Shown: positions 28,779-41,046, counted from the stretch's first letter. The stretch: DNA of 64,000 bases from Limnomonas spitsbergensis (GCA_037349105.1 JAYJMM010000123.1:6510001-6574000); one strand, 5' to 3'. Notes: generated from the letters alone by a model not told the origin. Made by a program: numbers and translations.

Positions 28779-30548
28779 GAGACAAGCGCTGCAACGGATA
28801 TTTTTTAATAAATTAAGGGCTCCGTGGTCACGGAAAGGTATTGGCAAAAAAATCCCGGAGTTCGGATTCCTATATTGGGCAGCTGGCTAGGGATTGCCCA
28901 GCCCAGGTCTCAACTTGCACTTCAAGGGAAACAGCGTATGATGTAGCATGCGAGAGGGACGAATCTGGGCACCATAGTTGGCTCAACCTGTCTCAACCCG
29001 CCATGCCGTACAACTTGTATGACAGACAAAGGCTGTAGTCCCAAGACTCTGGCACCGGAAACTTGTTAGATGCCTTTTCGCAGTCGTTTTGTCATGAATT
29101 CAATTGGACATTCGTATTTCCATACGCCAACTGGAGGACATCGACACGTCAGACACCAATCCTTCTTCTCCCTTGCTTCCTGAACCAACATCTCGATTTC
29201 ATAGTTCTTGTATCTAAATCATTAGAATCTCGGAATGGTATGAAAGTTTCACAATCCTGGATCAGAGCTCGAGACCAGCTCAGGTCACATAATGTCATGA
29301 AAGCTGATGTACAGCGAATGAAACCACTGTCCTCCTCAGTGCTTCTCCACTTAACAAGCTTTGAAGGCTTGAGAGCCCTGCACATCTGGATTCTGATATC
29401 CACCTCTGTGCATATGGTGGTCCAACATCATGGATTCATGGGCCATGATGGACAATTGGTTCTCTCATTCAGCCTCTCTAGGTTCATTGAAGCCAGGAAA
29501 CCAACTTGCAGATGTGGGAAATAGCACAAGGCTTGGTGGGAAGCTTGAAGAAGCTCTGTGGGAAGGAAACTGGCTGACAAAGTAGAAACAGCCAATTGTT
29601 AAAAGTTCATCAATATCGGTTAAAACTACCAGCTATGCACCCACTGATAAGGCACGGCATCAAGCCACTCGCATCAGGTGTGACCAATTAATCGCCATTA
29701 GGGTCTGCCTCGGCTACCTGCAGTGCTACTGCTCATAAGTCATAAGTTCATGACATCAGGCTAGCTCATGTGCACATGCCCATGCAATTATGCAACCCCA
29801 TCTTGGACATGATTCAAGTCCGAACTGACTTAAGAGACCTATACCCAGCTGTGCCTGCCTGATTGCCTACTCAGAACATAACTCAAACCAGGGTCTACAT
29901 AGACATATGACCATTTGTTCACTTGCCCTTTCGAGGGTTGGGTCAACCCAGGGGACCCCTCAGGGCCTGGAGTGGGTCAACCTGAGAAACCTCAAAATGA
30001 TCAATAGGATTGAAAGCAGGAAAACGGCATTTGATTCCTAAACAGTATATATAGTGCTCCATCTTTCTCAACAGTTCCACGTGCGATTTTATATTATTTT
30101 CGAAATTCCGGAAGTTTGTGATGGCATCTGCCCAGGCCCTACTCAGCAACCAGCCGGAAAACCCTTGTCAGCCTCCTCGTTGCTCGCCTATGCGGGCCTG
30201 TGGCATCAGTGCTGGCTGGTGCGCCTCAGCTGCATGCGCTGTCAGACACCCACTGGGAGTTCGAAGCAGTGAGCGCTCTGTGAGTGCACGCCGTGACTGA
30301 GCTGAGTGCGTGCTGTGCATTCAGAAAGGTGAGCTCTACATTGGTACTGTTTATTGGTGAGTATTGCCATGCGCCATGCACACAAAGGATCATGGTGCGG
30401 TCATTGGGAATTTCAAGGAGCTTATTGGCATGATGCTCGAAGGGTGGATTTTGTGGCTGGGGGCGCAAGGGGTATCTCCAATAGTCTCTCCTCTCATCGC
30501 GGCACATGGCTGGTTCCCATTCTGCCATGCAGTCCTCAGTGTTTTTAG
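28779..30548. other. Intergenic region, no gene recognised
   Basis: The upstream flank of the receptor gene. Short frames occur near 29063-29524 (plus) and 29149-29403 (minus), but neither has recognisable motifs or splice structure. No repeat was identified. Confidence 0.5.
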
Positions 30549-30705
30549 TGACCTTCAGCTATAATTTAGCCAAACTTCGGCTTCGGGCCGGAGCCCCCAG
30601 GTCTTGCCGGGCATGCTGCTTGGGCCACCGGCCGAAGGCCGATCAAGGTTTGGGGCCGATCGGGCCTTTGGCGCCTGCCAAAGGTGCTTTTCGGTACCCA
30701 GTACC
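30549..30705 (-). repeat. GC-rich dispersed repeat, copy 1
   Basis: Reverse complement of the family also at 31990-32125 and 32950-33115. Shared blocks are AAGCAGCATGCC(C/T)GGC, CTCCGGCC(C/G) and (T)AGCTGA(A)G. It contains a near-palindrome of ggccgaaggccg type. Confidence 0.6.
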
Positions 30706-30755
30706 CACTTAAAGAAACACGGCATGCAGCCCAGCGCTTGATGCATGAACAAGGG

Positions 30756-30903
30756 TTTGGGTGCACATGTGAAGTTTGTGAAGTTTTTACAGTCCAACGG
30801 GGCATCACATTAGATGCATGGGACTTGTGCCCGTAAACTGGTACAGGCACTAAATATGCTAGGGCAACGAGCGAAAACCAGTGACCCCCCTGGGCAAGCA
30901 ACC
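30756..30903 (-). repeat. Dispersed repeat, inverted copy of 13200-13350
   Basis: Blocks gtgaagtttttacagtccaa, catgggacttgtgcc and cgaaaaccagtgacccc match the reverse complement of 13200-13350. Confidence 0.6.
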
Positions 30904-31400
30904 AACACTCAACCACCGAGCAGTAGCGTGGGAATGAACCCCATAGTGCAGCAGATTAGCCCCAGCCATAAAACATGACGTGGGTGCAAAAGAGTTCGGT
31001 TGGACGCCTCCTAGGAAATACAGGTGTGTTTCGTAAGGGACAACGTAGATTCTAATCGAGAAGGAAGCAATAAAGTGTGAGTGAATTTTATGAGCATGTG
31101 TAAAGACTGTGTGATGCGTAAGCGAAACTTCAGTGAATTTAAGTGTTTTAAAATGTGTGAAATAGGTATGAAACTGTGTGACACATAACTTAAGTGAGTT
31201 AAATGTTTAAAAAGTGTGAACTGTGTGTATAAATCATTGAGATGAGTATGTGAAACTTCTGCCATTTCAATGTTAAATTAGTGATTCAGAAACGATGATA
31301 CAAACACATGGAGACCAGAGATAGGAATTGTGATAATCAAGGTGATAGTCATCCCATTAAGTCAAGACTCCCCCTTAACCTGACAAATGAAAGCAAAAAC

Positions 31401-31817
31401 TCATGCGGCCACCTCCACCCCATCGACAAAGAGCCGAGCACGCGTGAAAAACACCCTCAACTTCATCTCCTTAGCAAACTGGAGCTCATGCCGTGCCGAC
31501 AACTCTGCAGGGGACATATCATCCCAGATGGTGACACCCTTGCCTGCCAACTGAATCCTCCCATACACTATGCTCTCGGCCTCGCTGCGATTGCCCACGC
31601 GGAACTTGATCTCCCGCATTAACTTGTCGTTGGGATCCGGCTTGCCCATCCGAAAGGCGCTACTGACATTGATAGTGATACCCATGAGCTTGCACACTGT
31701 CTCACACACCAGAGCCGCACAGTCCTCCCCCAGACCACCCTCTGGCGGGCCAGGTATCACGAAGCTGGAATCCCTGCTGTCATGCATGGCTATCGGCACA
31801 ATGCCGTTGGCTCCCAT
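31401..31817 (-). CDS. LINE ORF1-like fragment
   Basis: A 138-codon minus-strand frame ending in a stop. Its second half (EIKFRVGNRSEAESIV, then RIQLAGKGVTIWDDMSPAE and ARLFVDGVEV) has the look of the RNA-binding ORF1 protein of L1-like non-LTR retrotransposons: an RRM-like strand followed by a short C-terminal domain with an R-rich helix. The N-terminal half (TVCKLMGITINV and nearby) could be an additional module. No endonuclease or reverse transcriptase frame adjoins, so it would be a remnant or a domesticated piece. Dispersed GC-rich repeats lie on both sides. The family assignment is by general resemblance and is uncertain. Confidence 0.4.
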   Translation of the reverse strand: MGANGIVPIAMHDSRDSSFVIPGPPEGGLGEDCAALVCETVCKLMGITINVSSAFRMGKPDPNDKLMREIKFRVGNRSEAESIVYGRIQLAGKGVTIWDDMSPAELSARHELQFAKEMKLRVFFTRARLFVDGVEVAA

Positions 31818-31989
31818 GCTAGTGCCACCGCCACACGGTGTTGCAACCGCCGGTCATCCATGTCATGTTATTGTGTTGCGTGTCTGGTTGAGATTTCAGA
31901 GCAACCAGAGTTTCACTGCTAGGGAACTCCAGAAGAAGACCAAAATGTTCATGTTGGTCAGTGTTCAGTACCGACAGACCACATTGGGC

Positions 31990-32125
31990 AAGTAGCCCTG
32001 AGGCCGCCAAAACCCCGATTGGCCCCCAATCTGGACAGATTCTTAACAAGAGGCCGGATCAGCATGCCTGGCCACACCTTGAGCCTCCGGCCGGAGGCCG
32101 GAGGATAAGTGAAATGTAGCTGAGA
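31990..32125 (+). repeat. GC-rich dispersed repeat, copy 2
   Basis: Second copy of the family at 30549-30705: ggccggatcagcatgcctgg, then cctccggccggaggccggag and atgtagctgag. It is about 170 bp from the LINE-like frame. Confidence 0.6.
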
Positions 32126-32710
32126 TTGGTTAGCGCACTAAAACAAACAGTGAATACAAGCAGAAGATGGGAGTTTGATCACCCTGCGTATCATTCCCCT
32201 TTGACACCCCCGGATTTTCCCGCACACATGAGTAGAATCATCAATGCATGGCTGGTTCCCAAACAGCCATGGCGCTCGAAGATTATAAGGGGGCAGCCGA
32301 ACAAAACGAGATTACGACCTAAAACCAGTCCGTGCTGTGGAAAATAGCAGGCTGTATTAAGCTGTAATATTTAGGAGACACAAGCGCATTCCCTGGGTCC
32401 AGCCGCCAAAAACCCGTGGCCCCTGACCATTGTGCTCCCACCCTCTCATCTGCTCACACATTTGCAAATGGGATGATGGGAAGTCAGCACAGGTATACTT
32501 CCCAGATCGCCCTCCAACTAGCTGGACGCACCATATGCCAATTGAATCCTTCCATTTAGAGCCCCTCACCCTAACTGCACCCTTGCACCGTGGCTGGCAC
32601 GGCGTTGGGCACCGCCTCTCATCACTAGCGTGCAAGAGCATGGTTGCTGGATGGGTGTCGGCACTACTGACGCTGCCTTGCATGCCTCTACCCTGTCGCC
32701 TGTCAGGTAG

Positions 32711-33588
32711 CCACGCTACTCCTCTGTGCCGCTCGCTGGACACCTGGACGCAGTGGTGGAGCAGCTGCGATGCCTCCAAACAACCGGAGACACCTGGGCT
32801 ACTGATGGCAGCCTGTTCAAGGACTTCAGGTTCAAAACACGCGTGCTGGTGGAGGGCATTGCCAAAATAGCTGCCGATCCTGTCGCAGGCCACAGCCTAG
32901 CAATCAACATGTAACATTGTGCTCCAGTGTTCCTTTTTCGGCTATGAGGCCACCATCAGGGGGCGCCCCGCGGCCACCAAAGGCTTGATTGGGAAAGAAA
33001 ATGGGATGGCCTTCAGCATGCGCCTCCCCAACCATTAACCGCCTCCGGCCCAAGCAGCATGCCTGGCCACAACTTGGGGCTCCGAGGCCGAAGAGTAGCT
33101 GAGCTGTAGCTGAGTCAAGGACAAAGTAACACTACATGGCTCCCTGGCGCTATCAGTGCGGGCTTTCATAGGAGGTGCCCTATGTCCCATCCCATGCTAC
33201 TGTGACGTCCTGTCCACATCCTGCTGACAGGCGCTGTACGTGGTTGAGCTGTCCAAGGCCGGCAGGCCCCTCCCGCAGCTGGAGAAAATTCTGAACGACC
33301 CACTCCTCAAGTGCTTTCAGTGCAGCTGCATCTCTCCGGCCGGCCGTGTGGTATGCAAGCGTGCCAACGCCGCAGGGGCGCACTGCGATGCCATGCCGCC
33401 CACGTCGCACTCTGAGGAGTGCAACCTCTTCAACGACGCTGTCGTCCTCTGCTCATACCTTGTGCACATCTGCCACAGCTACGATCCCGGGTTGCCACTC
33501 CATGCCGTCATCGGGCCCACTGTGCCACCAATCAGCCGGGATAGTGCCAGCGACGGAGGTCTCCTGCTCAGTCAGGTGGGTAGTGGTG
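32711..33588 (+). CDS. Unrecognised split coding stretch
   Basis: Two stretches look coding on the plus strand. One is 32711-32911 (HLDAVVEQLRCL, RVLVEGIAKIAADP), with a GTAACA donor-like end. The other is about 33230-33588 (LYVVELSKAGRPLPQLEKIL, HSEECNLFNDAVVLCSYLVH), with a clear CAG|GTGGGT donor after LLLSQ. Frame composition and the good 3' donor suggest exons of one gene, but the phase of the obvious donor/acceptor pair between them does not match. The model is incomplete and no protein family was recognised. A copy of the GC-rich dispersed repeat (32950-33115) fills the gap. Confidence 0.35.
32950..33115 (+). repeat. GC-rich dispersed repeat, copy 3
   Basis: Third copy: aagcagcatgcctggccaca, cttggggctccgaggccgaa and ctgtagctgag, all in the order seen in copies 1 and 2. 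Confidence 0.6.
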
Positions 33589-33599
33589 GGGGCTCAACT

Positions 33600-35255
33600 A
33601 AAATACCAACCCCTTGACTCTCTAAACCCTTGGCCCTAAACTCTGAAATCCTTGACTCCAATCCGAAACCCTAAAAATCTTACAAACCCCGAAACCCTAA
33701 ACCTGTCACGGCAGTTTATTCTCCCCCAATATCTTAGCTTCCAGTTTTCAGCGGGGTTTAGTCACAGGTCAAGTCAGTTTTCAATCGGAGGCTCAGGCCT
33801 GGTGTACGCAGGGGTCGAGGTCTTGTCCCGATTACCTTTCAGTAGCACAATGTGTTTAATACATGACAACCCAAATCGGCCACCACTGGGCCAATCAATG
33901 ATGTTACACCTCTGGGCCATGCTCAAAAGGCCCGGCCACGTGGGTACCCGACTGCCTGGGCGGGAGGAAAAGAAACAGACAGAAAAAGGAGAAGAAAATG
34001 ACCAAATTCGGAAAGGGAGAATATGCCCCGGCCCTTCTAGATCCTAGCCCTCAACTACGCAAAAGCAAATATAGGACATAAAGCAAGAGGAGAACACAGG
34101 CCCTACTAAAAATGATTGGCAATCCGAATCCCCAGCCCCTGATCCTAGCCCTGTACAAAGAGTACCAGTTCAAGACGGGGGGAAGTCAAGGGACGCACAA
34201 AATACTGGGAAAGTACATGTTATTTAGTACTTGCTCTTGTATATCTTCGAGTTGTTCCTATGTCGAGACGTAGCAAGATCCGGGGCATCTTCCATTCGAG
34301 CATTCCACACTCTGAGAAAAGGCAATCCTGGGTATGAGGGTATCTACCATACAGGCAACTCCCTTGCAGAAGTAGAGCCCATTCCAGGTATCATCCTTGG
34401 ATACTTTTCCATACGAAGACAAGGGTGATCCGGGGCTTTCTTCATGCATTTCCCATAGAAATGCTAGGGTGGTCCCTGTCTTCCTGAGACCATCCTCTGG
34501 ATGGTCCTGGGTATCTTCGGGCATGTCCAAAACAAGAGTAATTCTGGGTATGTCTGAAATGCGTTTTGGTAGATTTTTGGCAGCAAGAAAATTTTGATCG
34601 TGCAAAAGGTTTACAACTGTTCTGCTTCAGAGAAATATACAAGTCTGAGGGCGCATTTCAACATACTAAATTAAAAAACACGGTATCACCCATATCTTCG
34701 ACCTTTTTTAGCAACTGATGAGGAGTTGAGTTTGGCTAGTGTCGACGTTCATTGCTCAATCCATAAATAATAGCATAATAAAATACCGATACTCATCATA
34801 ATGAAGAGGAAAGGAGTACCAGGTCAAACAGGATAGATTGTTAAGGCTTAGGGTTTATGTACATGCCCCTCATCAGGCCCCTTATGCTCTAGACGGGGAC
34901 AATCCAAGTAGCCCTTGTCGTGCAAGGCGACATCAAACATTATACCCAAAGCCAAGGTTGAACTGCTAGATAAATTGCGGCCAGGAATTTGAATTATAAT
35001 GGGAAAAAGGCTATTCACCGCATCGCGAAGGTGCATACACGACAACATCGTGCGTCTGCATCAAGCACTGCAAAGTTTTAAATACAAAATAAATATGTGA
35101 GAATGAAGCAAGAGAAAGCCACATGCTACGATCTGGGGAACAGTTTCAGAAGAGACACCGAAACCAAATCCCACAGCAAATTCCTTCGCTTCTATATGAA
35201 TCCCTGTAGTCACTCCACAAGTGCAGTCAAGCGCATCCAAGCAGCACCCAGGCTC
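33600..35255. other. Intergenic region with CCCTAAA-rich run and one dispersed repeat
   Basis: 33600-33710 has several imperfect CCCTAAAC runs. 33889-33975 is a copy of the short dispersed repeat. The rest (34000-35255) has no recognised gene; frames there are short and motif-free. Confidence 0.5.
33889..33975 (+). repeat. Short dispersed repeat copy (plus orientation)
   Basis: caatgatgttacacctctgg, gccatgctcaaaaggcccgg and ccacgtgggtacccgactgc: a good match to the family core. Confidence 0.65.
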
Positions 35256-37319
35256 CTAAACCCCCGTTGCTAGCACCGGCACGGCATCCCCAGGCTTTGA
35301 CTCATCGGATGGCCTCCCTGCCGCCAGCTCAACATACGAGGAACCGGTATGCAACGCCGACGTGCTCTCCTCGGATAATCTCCTCGGAGAAGGCATCACT
35401 TGGTTGCTGGCGACTCGGATGGTCACATCTCCGCTCATACTGCTGCCACCAGTGGACCGGCTGCTGATGCTGTTGCTGTTGTCGCTGCTTCGGGCCTTGA
35501 TTGCGGCAGCCCGCTCTGGCCCGTCCTTATCAACCGCCACTGCGGCTTCGACATCCGGCTCAAGCGCCGCCTCGGGCGCGGGGTACTTTTCACTCAGAGA
35601 GTTCAGGCAGCGCCCGTAGTGGAACGCAGGCAGAAGGTACAGGACGAACGTGGCTGCGATCGGCAGAAAATCCAGCCCGTACAGGAACCTGCGGCGGGGA
35701 AAAAAGAAATTTGGCTCTTAAAAACTTGCATACCGGTAATTTTGAAAATCATTTCCCCAACGTTCAAATTGAGTACGTCTACGATCAGAGAGGAGCGCAG
35801 ATTCATACTTGCCAGGGCTGCAAGCGTCAAAGCAAGGATAGCACAGCGGGCAGCAGGGCAGGCTAGGCAGGCGGCACATGGCTCAAGCGTGAGCATCGTC
35901 CCCATAGCACACACAGGCTGCTGGGTGCATCAACTACCGTATCCAAGGCCGCTAGCCCTCCTTTCTCTGAACCCTAAACCCTGGACTCAAAGCCCATGTG
36001 CTCACCACTCATTCTTCTTGACGTAGTCAAGGGTGGGCGCGTACTCCACGACTCTAAAGACGCATCTGAGCAGGATCAGCGAGGTGGAGATGTACAGTGC
36101 GCGAAGCAGCGTGACACCGTCCGTCTCGCTGCTGAGCAGGTACTCGGGTGTGCGGTGCACGTGTCGCATAACAAAGATGAAGACGACTAGTGTGATGCAC
36201 TGCACGACCAGGCCAATGAAGACCAGAATGTGGTCGGCGTTGTGCAAGTCGCCCTTGCTGAGCATTGCGATCAGCGTGAGGAAGCCTCCAAATCCCTGCA
36301 CAATGGGGGGCCAGTGCATGTTCTGTGAGTTTTGGTCTCATTGCATCAGAGCGAAGGCTGGCAGCCTCTGAGGAACTGGGATTCCTGGACGACCCCTCTT
36401 GCATCCTGCCTGATGCTGGGCTGACACAAGCGCCAGGTTGGCTGCCAATCTATCCAACAAGACAAAGCAGGAATCAGGAGTGGGGCAGTCTGTTAATTTC
36501 CTCCAGGCCTGGCCATGTATCATGTAGGATTATCAGTTTGTTTGCCTGATTAACTTCTGAACTGCCCGCCAGTGGTCACACCAGATGTGGTTTCGATGCA
36601 CGGGTAGCACCACATGCCTGAGCACCACCTCCGCACCTTGCCCTACCTACATACATCTTGCAAGGCAGAGGGATGCTCAGGCCCAATATCCTCTGAGGAG
36701 AATTTTTCTGACTGCTTAAAAACATGATGCTACTGACTGCTGAGACATGTTAAGGCGCAGAGGGGAGGGATGTGTGATAGTAGTGTCATCCACGCTGCAG
36801 GCTTCGAAAATTCTGGTTCGGACTTCGAAGACTCAGATCTAAGGCCTTTCACATATACCGGCCTGCTCATCAAAATGTTGTGAAGAAGGTATGAGGAGAT
36901 GGGCGTACCTGGACAGAGTAGGCAAGAACGTCAGCAAGGAAGAATATCTTGGCAATCTTGTCCGGCTTCAGGAATCCCACGTTGCGCCCGCTGAGCTTCA
37001 GCGCACGGCCAGCCACGATGTAGTTCACGAGCGCCATAGCATTGGGCACCAGCAGCACCGCAAGCGAGGGGAACAAGTTGGTGCCGACAGAGGGATTGTG
37101 CGCAGCTGCGACACGGATGCCGTACCCCGCTGCTTCGACCCAAGCGGAGATTGTCAGGATGAGCATGAACTTGCAAGGTCGGTACATGCGGTTGGTCCAT
37201 GCCTGGCCTGCGCCCAGCACCAGGAAAACAGCCATGGCTGTGAACGCCAGACTGTCCATGGGCGTGTAGCCGAATAGGCCTTCGGTGGTGGTAGTGTCAT
37301 CTGATAGTGAGCGTGACAT
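35256..37319 (-). CDS. RTA1-like seven-helix membrane protein (three exons)
   Basis: Exons 36909-37319, 36006-36295 and 35256-35688 join in phase (0, then 2) into 377 codons from ATG to TAG. The protein opens with MSRSLSDDTTT and then alternates hydrophobic helices with RTA1-family features: a YTP-type N-terminal motif, an AGYGIRV motif (EhGYigR in the family), a helix with LLVPNAMALVNYIVAGRAL (laPaf.aAsiYm.lgR), DVLAYSVQGFGG (D.ls...Q..Gg) and, later, LRCVFRVVEY (R..yRv.E). About seven helices end before a polar, Ser-rich cytoplasmic tail with acidic residues. RTA1 proteins are membrane proteins of fungi linked to lipid translocation or stress resistance; the function here is inferred. Splice sites are CAG|GTACGC, GTGCAG|GG, GAGTG|GTGAGC and CCGCAG|GT. 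Confidence 0.82.
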
Positions 37320-38040
37320 CGTGCGGCGGGGCTGGTGGGCACGAGCTGGCGCCGGTACTTATGGTGGTTCTCTTTGAATGGCTAGGGCTGAGGAGGGAAG
37401 CGGTGTGTGTGGTGTCCAGTTTTCTCTCACTGATACGTTGGGTTGTCAGTGTTTTCGACTTTGCGTGGACAGCAAGAGAGATACGAACAGGGCAGCAGGC
37501 AAAAACGGCAGGACACTGAGGCGCGCTCCTTTTTCACTATTGGGCTATTATTAGGGATGTATGGACTGAGTTGTAAAATCTTTCACTGCTTGCAGAACTT
37601 AATACAAGGTGTCGAGGTGTGGGTCACGGGATGCGGAGACGAAGTAAGTAAAAGAGTGTACGTGTCATGAAACGACCACTCGTCAGCTGGTGTACACCCG
37701 TCGGTATGAACGCCATCGGGAAGTACGAAACGAACCTGGTCACGAACCCGCGAATATTTGTTATGAAAGTGGAGATGCTGGCAGGGAAAGTGTCATCGTC
37801 GATGCGCGCTGAAGTAATGCGGTCAACCGTCACAAGCGCTTAATAAGTGTCATCTCAGTCGTAAAGAGGGTCATGCATAGGGGGCACGTGGGGCTCACAG
37901 AGACCTGGGGCGCGTTCGCAATTTCGCATTGGAGCCTCAATATCAAAAATAGGCTCCTTTCTTGTCGCAAGTCTCGTGTGAGGGTGAAGTGAGGTGTAGA
38001 AAGAGCCAAAACAAGTGACGTTTTTTACACTTCTTGGACT
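37320..38040. other. Upstream flank of the RTA1-like gene
   Basis: No gene recognised. A plausible promoter region for the minus-strand RTA1-like gene, but no TATA or other box stands out. Confidence 0.4.
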
Positions 38041-38044
38041 GAAC

Positions 38045-38575
38045 ACCCCCCGGCACTCTAGGGGGCCGGTGGTACACCTCCTTGAATTCTAGGGTCCGGT
38101 GACGTCCCGGCCCTCCCGGGGGTCGGTGGCGAAAGTCCTGGGCTCCTGGCCCTCATGAGGGTTGATGGCACACATCCCGGCCTTCCCAGGGGTGGATGAC
38201 ACGTCCCGGCCCTCCCGGGGTCGGTGACACACGTCCCTACCATCCTGAGGGTCGGTGGCACACGTCATGGCCCTCCCAGGGGCGGTGGCACACATCCCGG
38301 CCTTCCCAGGGGTCGGCAGCACAAGTCCCTGCCTTCCCGGGGGTGAGGGACATTGGTCCCGGCCCTCCCGGGGGTCAGAGGCACACGTCCCGGCCCTCCC
38401 GCTTGGAGGTCGCTCGGTGGCACACGTCCCGGACCTCCCAAGGGTCAGTATGGTCGGTGGCACAAGTCCCGGTCCTCCAGGGGGTCGGTGGCACACGCCC
38501 CGGCCCTCCCGGGGATCGGAGGCACACGTCCCGGCCCTCCCGGGGCTCGGAGGCACACGTCCCAACCGCAGCACA
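38045..38575. repeat. GC-rich minisatellite
   Basis: About 15 degenerate units of 30-36 bp built on ggtcggtggcacacgtcccg followed by gccctcccggg. Open frames occur on both strands but only as repeat translations. Confidence 0.85.
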
Positions 38576-39098
38576 ATATAGAGCGAGAACGCATCATCGC
38601 CGTTACTATTTCAGCAACAAGTGCGTTGTTGGCGCATTGCCTTGCTCAGTTGCCCAGTTGCTCAGCTCTGGAATGACATGTGCTTCGGCACAAAACGAGA
38701 CATGGTCCCTTCATCCCTTGTCCCCTCCCCAAGGGTGGGCATGACCCATTGGATGCATGGGTCTGAAAGCGAGCTGCTCTCTTTATGCATGGCTCTATGC
38801 CCCAAAAATAAAGAGGGCAACGTCCTCCGTAGGGGGGGTAAGGTACAAAAGAGCTAGACATGGGCCGAGGGGAGAGCGCTGGTAGATTCAGAGGCTGACG
38901 AATGAAACGACTAAAAAAGGAGCTCCTAAGTGTGGAAGCAATGGGGTGAATCAGAATCGACCCTTCATACGAGATGGTTGGTGCGAGTGGTTGGGAGACG
39001 CACAACGGTTCAGAGCCAAGACATATTTCATTTTACGGACTCATACTTGTAGGAATATGCGCAGCGTTCCATCCTTACTATGTATGCCGCTCATCCGA

Positions 39099-39306
39099 AC
39101 CATGCTTGCTGCTAATCTGTACCATGCATGTTGTTGATCTTGACCATGCATGCCGTTGATCTTGACCATGCATGCTGCTGATCTGGACCATGCATGCTGC
39201 TGATCTGGACAATGCATGCTGCTGATCTGGATAATGCATGCCGCTGATCTTGATAATGCATGCTGCTGATCTGGATAATGCATGCTGCTGATCTGGATAA
39301 TGCATT
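39099..39306. repeat. 22-bp minisatellite
   Basis: Nine to ten copies of accatgcatgctgctgatct followed by gg, with acaatg or ataatg variants drifting along the array. The foldback element begins inside the last unit. Confidence 0.88.
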
Positions 39307-41046
39307 CCACAGACATATACACCATATACACAGTACTACTAGAGGATGAAACAGTACTACTAGAGGATATATAGCCACACAACCCCTACATATATAGAGA
39401 ATGTAACAGTACTACCAAAGGATGATTGCCCCGGCCTATTATTCAAGACGCCAAAAAAGATGTACAAGTCGTCAGTGTACGGCTACACAGTAGATTAAAG
39501 ACACCAAAAAAGATGTACAAACTGACCAGCAACCGACCGACGTCAACCAGTCCTCGCTGGCCCTCGCTCGTCACCGCGATCTTAATGTTAACATCTACAT
39601 CGCTGGCGTAGATAGCTACTTACTGCTACCGTGAGTCAGAGTGTGAACAGCGATGACTGCCAGGCAGCGTGCCTGCTACAGCTGACAGTTGGGATTCGAA
39701 CTGTGTTCACACTCGTCACTGCCAGGAATGCCTGGTCTGGCTCGTCGATCAATACTGATTTGGCTCGATGTCAGTCGCATGTCTATTCGCTGCTAATAGC
39801 TACATATTGCTAAAGCAATGCAGCAAGCGTTCGGCAAGTGACAGCGACAATGACAGCTGCGATTCAAAATGTCACTCGTCACATGCGGTCGTTGCTGCAA
39901 GAAAAGTGTCATTGTTGGCACAGCTTCCCTGTCGTAAGGTTGCTCCGGGTACCCTGACTTACAGGTTTTAACAAAGACGTCCACATATGAAGCAGTTCAG
40001 GCTTTCGACTTGCATTGTTCGGACTTCCTGTTATAATGAGGTCTCACGACCGCACCAAGCGTTCGCTGCTAGCCAAGTCATCTAAATGAAGTCACTTCAA
40101 AAGAACTCCGTTCATACCTGGGCAGACCCACCGATATAAAGTCCCCCCCCCCTCCATAATCGTAGATAGAGCCGGGGCCCATAACCACCATTACACGCTG
40201 TGGTGAAACAGTACTACCAAAGGATGAAACAGTACTACCAAAGGATGAAAACAATACATAACAGATGGTACAGTCATACCAACAGGCGAATAAGCCTCAT
40301 GGGTGGTTGTAGGTAGGGAGACACAGCCACTGGGACAAGCAGATACTGTGACATCCCCTGAGCGCCACCCACAGCTCTACTAAGAGTACCATAGCGTCGG
40401 TACTTAGGGACTATACCACCTAACACAAAGCACTACCATGCCTAGGGACTAAACCACCCAGCATAGAGCACTACCACGCCTACTAGGGACTATACCACCT
40501 AACATAGAGCACTACCACGCCTAGGGACTAAACCACCTAGCATATTAGAGCACTACCACGCCTAGGGACTCTACTACCTAACATAGAGCACTACCACGCC
40601 TAGGGACTCTACCACCTAACACAAAGCACTACCATGCCTAGGGACTAAACCACCCAGCATAGAGCACTACCACGCCTACTAGGGACTATACCACCTAACA
40701 TAGAGCACTACCACGCCTAGGGACTAAACCACCTAGCATATTAGAGCACTACCACGCCTAGGGACTCTACTACCTAACATAGAGCACTACCACGCCTAGG
40801 GACTCTACCACCTAACACAAAGCACTACCATGCCTAGGGACTCTACCAATTATACTAAGAGTAGCAGGGCGTCGCTACTTAGAGAGAGTGGGCGACTACA
40901 TCCTTTGGTAGTACTGTTACATTCTCTATGTAGGGGTGGTATGGCTATATATCCTCTAGTAGTACTGTTTCATCCTCTAGTAGAACTGTTTCATCCTCTA
41001 GTAGTACTGTGTATATGGTGTATATGTCTGTGGAATGCTGTGGAAT
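39303..41046. mobile_element. Foldback-type element with inverted arms of about 125-145 bp
   Basis: The left arm (39303-39425) and right arm (about 40902-41046) are inverted copies. Both read cattccacagacatatacac from the outside, then cagtactactagaggatga, tatatagcca, cccctacata and aacagtactaccaaaggatg. The right arm has an extra 23-bp internal unit. No transposase was seen, so this is a non-autonomous foldback or MITE-like element. It sits inside the 22-bp minisatellite on the left; no clear target duplication was found. Confidence 0.7.
40400..40860. repeat. Higher-order tandem repeat inside the foldback element
   Basis: Units of 33-41 bp (gcctagggactctaccacct, then aacatagagcactaccac) are organised into a super-unit of about 190 bp. 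The order aaccacccagcat, tactagggactata, agcatattagag, tctactaccta and tctaccaccta occurs twice. Confidence 0.85.

Noticed and set aside
29063..29524. 153-codon plus-strand frame
   Set aside because: No motifs, no conservation signal and equally long frames on the other strand.
38045..41046. CRISPR array
   Set aside because: The direct repeats here are contiguous or variable minisatellites without unique spacers, and the genome is eukaryotic.
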